Below, in pieces: positions 5,624-6,135 of a DNA stretch of 6,135 nt. Position 1 is the stretch's first letter. Every line of letters begins with the position of its first letter. The notes below the pieces were generated by a model. It made no database searches. It was not told the DNA's origin and saw only the letters and a list, made by a program, of their open reading frames with translations. The translations under genes were made by a program, and so were the position numbers. Source of the stretch: Gammaproteobacteria bacterium. GTDB taxonomy: Bacteria; Pseudomonadota; Gammaproteobacteria; Steroidobacterales; GCA-2729495. The stretch spans positions 1-6,135 of the forward strand of contig JAUIEY010000119.1 in assembly GCA_030429685.1 (NCBI GenBank), given 5' to 3'.

Positions 5624-5999
5624 TCAGATAGCGCGCGGGCAGCGCCTGCAGCCGCTCGAATTCAAGCAGCATATCGGCGGCCATGCGGCCGGTACCGGCG
5701 CCGAGTTCCAGAACGCTGTCGCCGTCACAGGCCTGCAGCACTTCGGCGAGCTGGCCGGCCAGGCAGGCGGAGAACAGCGGCGAAATTTCCGGCGCAGTAA
5801 CAAAATCTCCCGCCTCACCAAACTTGGCGGCACCGGCGCTGTAGTAGCCCAGGCCGGGCTCATACAATGCCGCATTCATGTAATCACGAAACGATATCCA
5901 GCCGCCTGCCGCGGCGATACGCTCGCCAATAACGGCGACAAGACGCTCGCTGTGCGCGCGCGCTTCGGCATCGGGTACGGGCAGAGTCAGCTGCGTCAA
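5496..5999 (-). pseudogene. MidA/NDUFAF7-family methyltransferase, N-terminal fragment before a frameshift
   Basis: Holds the N-terminal third of the SAM-dependent methyltransferase whose remainder lies in another frame at 4826-5623. Family signatures are 'GGWISFRDYMNAALYEPGLG' (32-51), 'GDFVTAPEISPLF' (64-76), the SAM-binding loop 'VLELGAGTGRMA' (96-107) and 'RYLILETSAELRARQ' (123-137). After about residue 137 the frame leaves the family and runs through 30 unrelated, Gly/Ala-rich codons to a stop at 5496. The start is the TTG at 5999-5997, which gives the expected 30-odd residues before the conserved 'GGW'; no in-frame ATG lies nearby, and GGA about 6 nt upstream is a weak ribosome binding site. 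The break may be a true inactivating mutation or a one-base sequencing or assembly error. Apart from the shift, both halves look well conserved, which favours an error or a very recent mutation. Confidence 0.85.
5585..5603 (-). other. Frameshift site in the methyltransferase gene
   Basis: Frame one reads ...ELRARQ and then diverges, while the frame displaced by +1 picks up ...ARLDQLPASLRD. The switch falls in or beside the alternating tract GCGCGCGCGC (5592-5601). Adding one GC unit, or removing one base near 5588-5592, restores a single open frame. Such GC repeats are prone to both polymerase slippage and sequencing error. I see no stop codon at the junction and no known +1 programmed-frameshift signal. 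Confidence 0.8.
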
Positions 6000-6066
6000 T
6001 GCATTTCCGCTGCGTAAAAAACAAAAGCAATTGGTGAATAAGGCATGCTGAGTTAATCTTACCAGC
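6000..6066. promoter_or_regulatory. Divergent intergenic region between the methyltransferase and the reductase
   Basis: This 67-nt gap is clearly more AT-rich than the flanking genes, as expected for back-to-back promoters, but I cannot assign convincing -35/-10 pairs on either strand. On the minus strand it contains a 16-codon open frame, ATG at 6046-6044 to TGA at 5998-5996, whose stop overlaps the methyltransferase TTG start. That frame has no clear ribosome binding site. Confidence 0.4.
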
Positions 6067-6135
6067 GTGACTGCATCATCCTTACAACTGACAGGTCAGT
6101 GGGCGCTCATTACCGGGGCGGCACGGCGCATCGGC
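6067..6135 (+). CDS. Short-chain dehydrogenase/reductase, probable pteridine reductase (FolM-like), N-terminal part
   Basis: Only 23 codons are visible before the window ends. After a short lead they read 'LTGQWALITGAARRIG', the first beta-strand and the Gly-rich NADP-binding loop of a Rossmann-fold short-chain dehydrogenase (T-G-x-x-x-R-I-G). The double arginine in 'GAARRIG' is typical of pteridine reductase and FolM-type dihydrofolate/dihydromonapterin reductases, which would place the enzyme in pterin or folate metabolism; that subfamily call is tentative from so short a piece. The GTG at 6067 is the likely start: an in-frame TGA at 6049-6051 closes the frame upstream and no ATG intervenes. 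No clear Shine-Dalgarno sequence precedes it. It is divergent from the methyltransferase. Confidence 0.75.
   Translation, partial: MTASSLQLTGQWALITGAARRIG

Noticed and set aside
5259..6017. A 252-codon plus-strand frame opposite the methyltransferase.
   Set aside because: It is antisense to conserved methyltransferase sequence and shows no domain features.
6087..6100. Palindrome ACTGAC-AG-GTCAGT near the start of the reductase gene.
   Set aside because: It lies within codons of the reductase lead (Q-L-T-G-Q-W). A 6-bp repeat can occur by chance and nothing else supports an operator there.

Overview
The window looks like a piece of a GC-rich gammaproteobacterial chromosome, probably free-living or environmental. 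The Cca protein follows the E. coli class II CCA-adding enzyme almost residue for residue. The Do-family protease, Hsp20, DUF456 protein, MidA-type methyltransferase and FolM-like reductase all belong to families common in that class. The species cannot be named from the sequence. I see no mobile element, CRISPR array, rRNA or tRNA gene.

Layout. (1) 1-557, minus strand: the first 185 codons of an adenosylcobalamin-dependent (class II) ribonucleotide reductase, cut by the window edge. (2) 558-1116: a long divergent intergenic region dense in regulatory sequence. For the reductase it holds a well-formed sigma70 promoter followed directly by a 14/16 NrdR box and a leader of about 240 nt. For the rightward gene it holds a clear heat-shock (RpoH) promoter. 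Between them lie an AT-rich tract, two overlapping palindromes and two tandem DnaA boxes. (3) 1117-1554, plus: a small heat-shock protein, closed by a strong stem-loop at 1585-1628. (4) 1687-4814, plus: a tightly spaced run of degP/degQ-like periplasmic protease, cca and a DUF456 membrane protein (gaps 14 and 12 nt), probably co-transcribed. (5) 4826-5999, minus: a MidA/NDUFAF7-family methyltransferase, convergent with the run and split by a frameshift near a (GC)5 tract. (6) 6067-6135, plus: the start of a short-chain dehydrogenase resembling pteridine reductase/FolM, divergent from the methyltransferase and cut by the window edge.

The content is mainly housekeeping and stress biology: dNTP supply, protein quality control in cytoplasm (Hsp20) and envelope (DegP/Q), tRNA 3'-end maturation and repair, and pterin metabolism. 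I do not find a convincing new multi-gene system. The most informative parts are the nrdJ-hsp20 intergenic control region and the broken methyltransferase reading frame.
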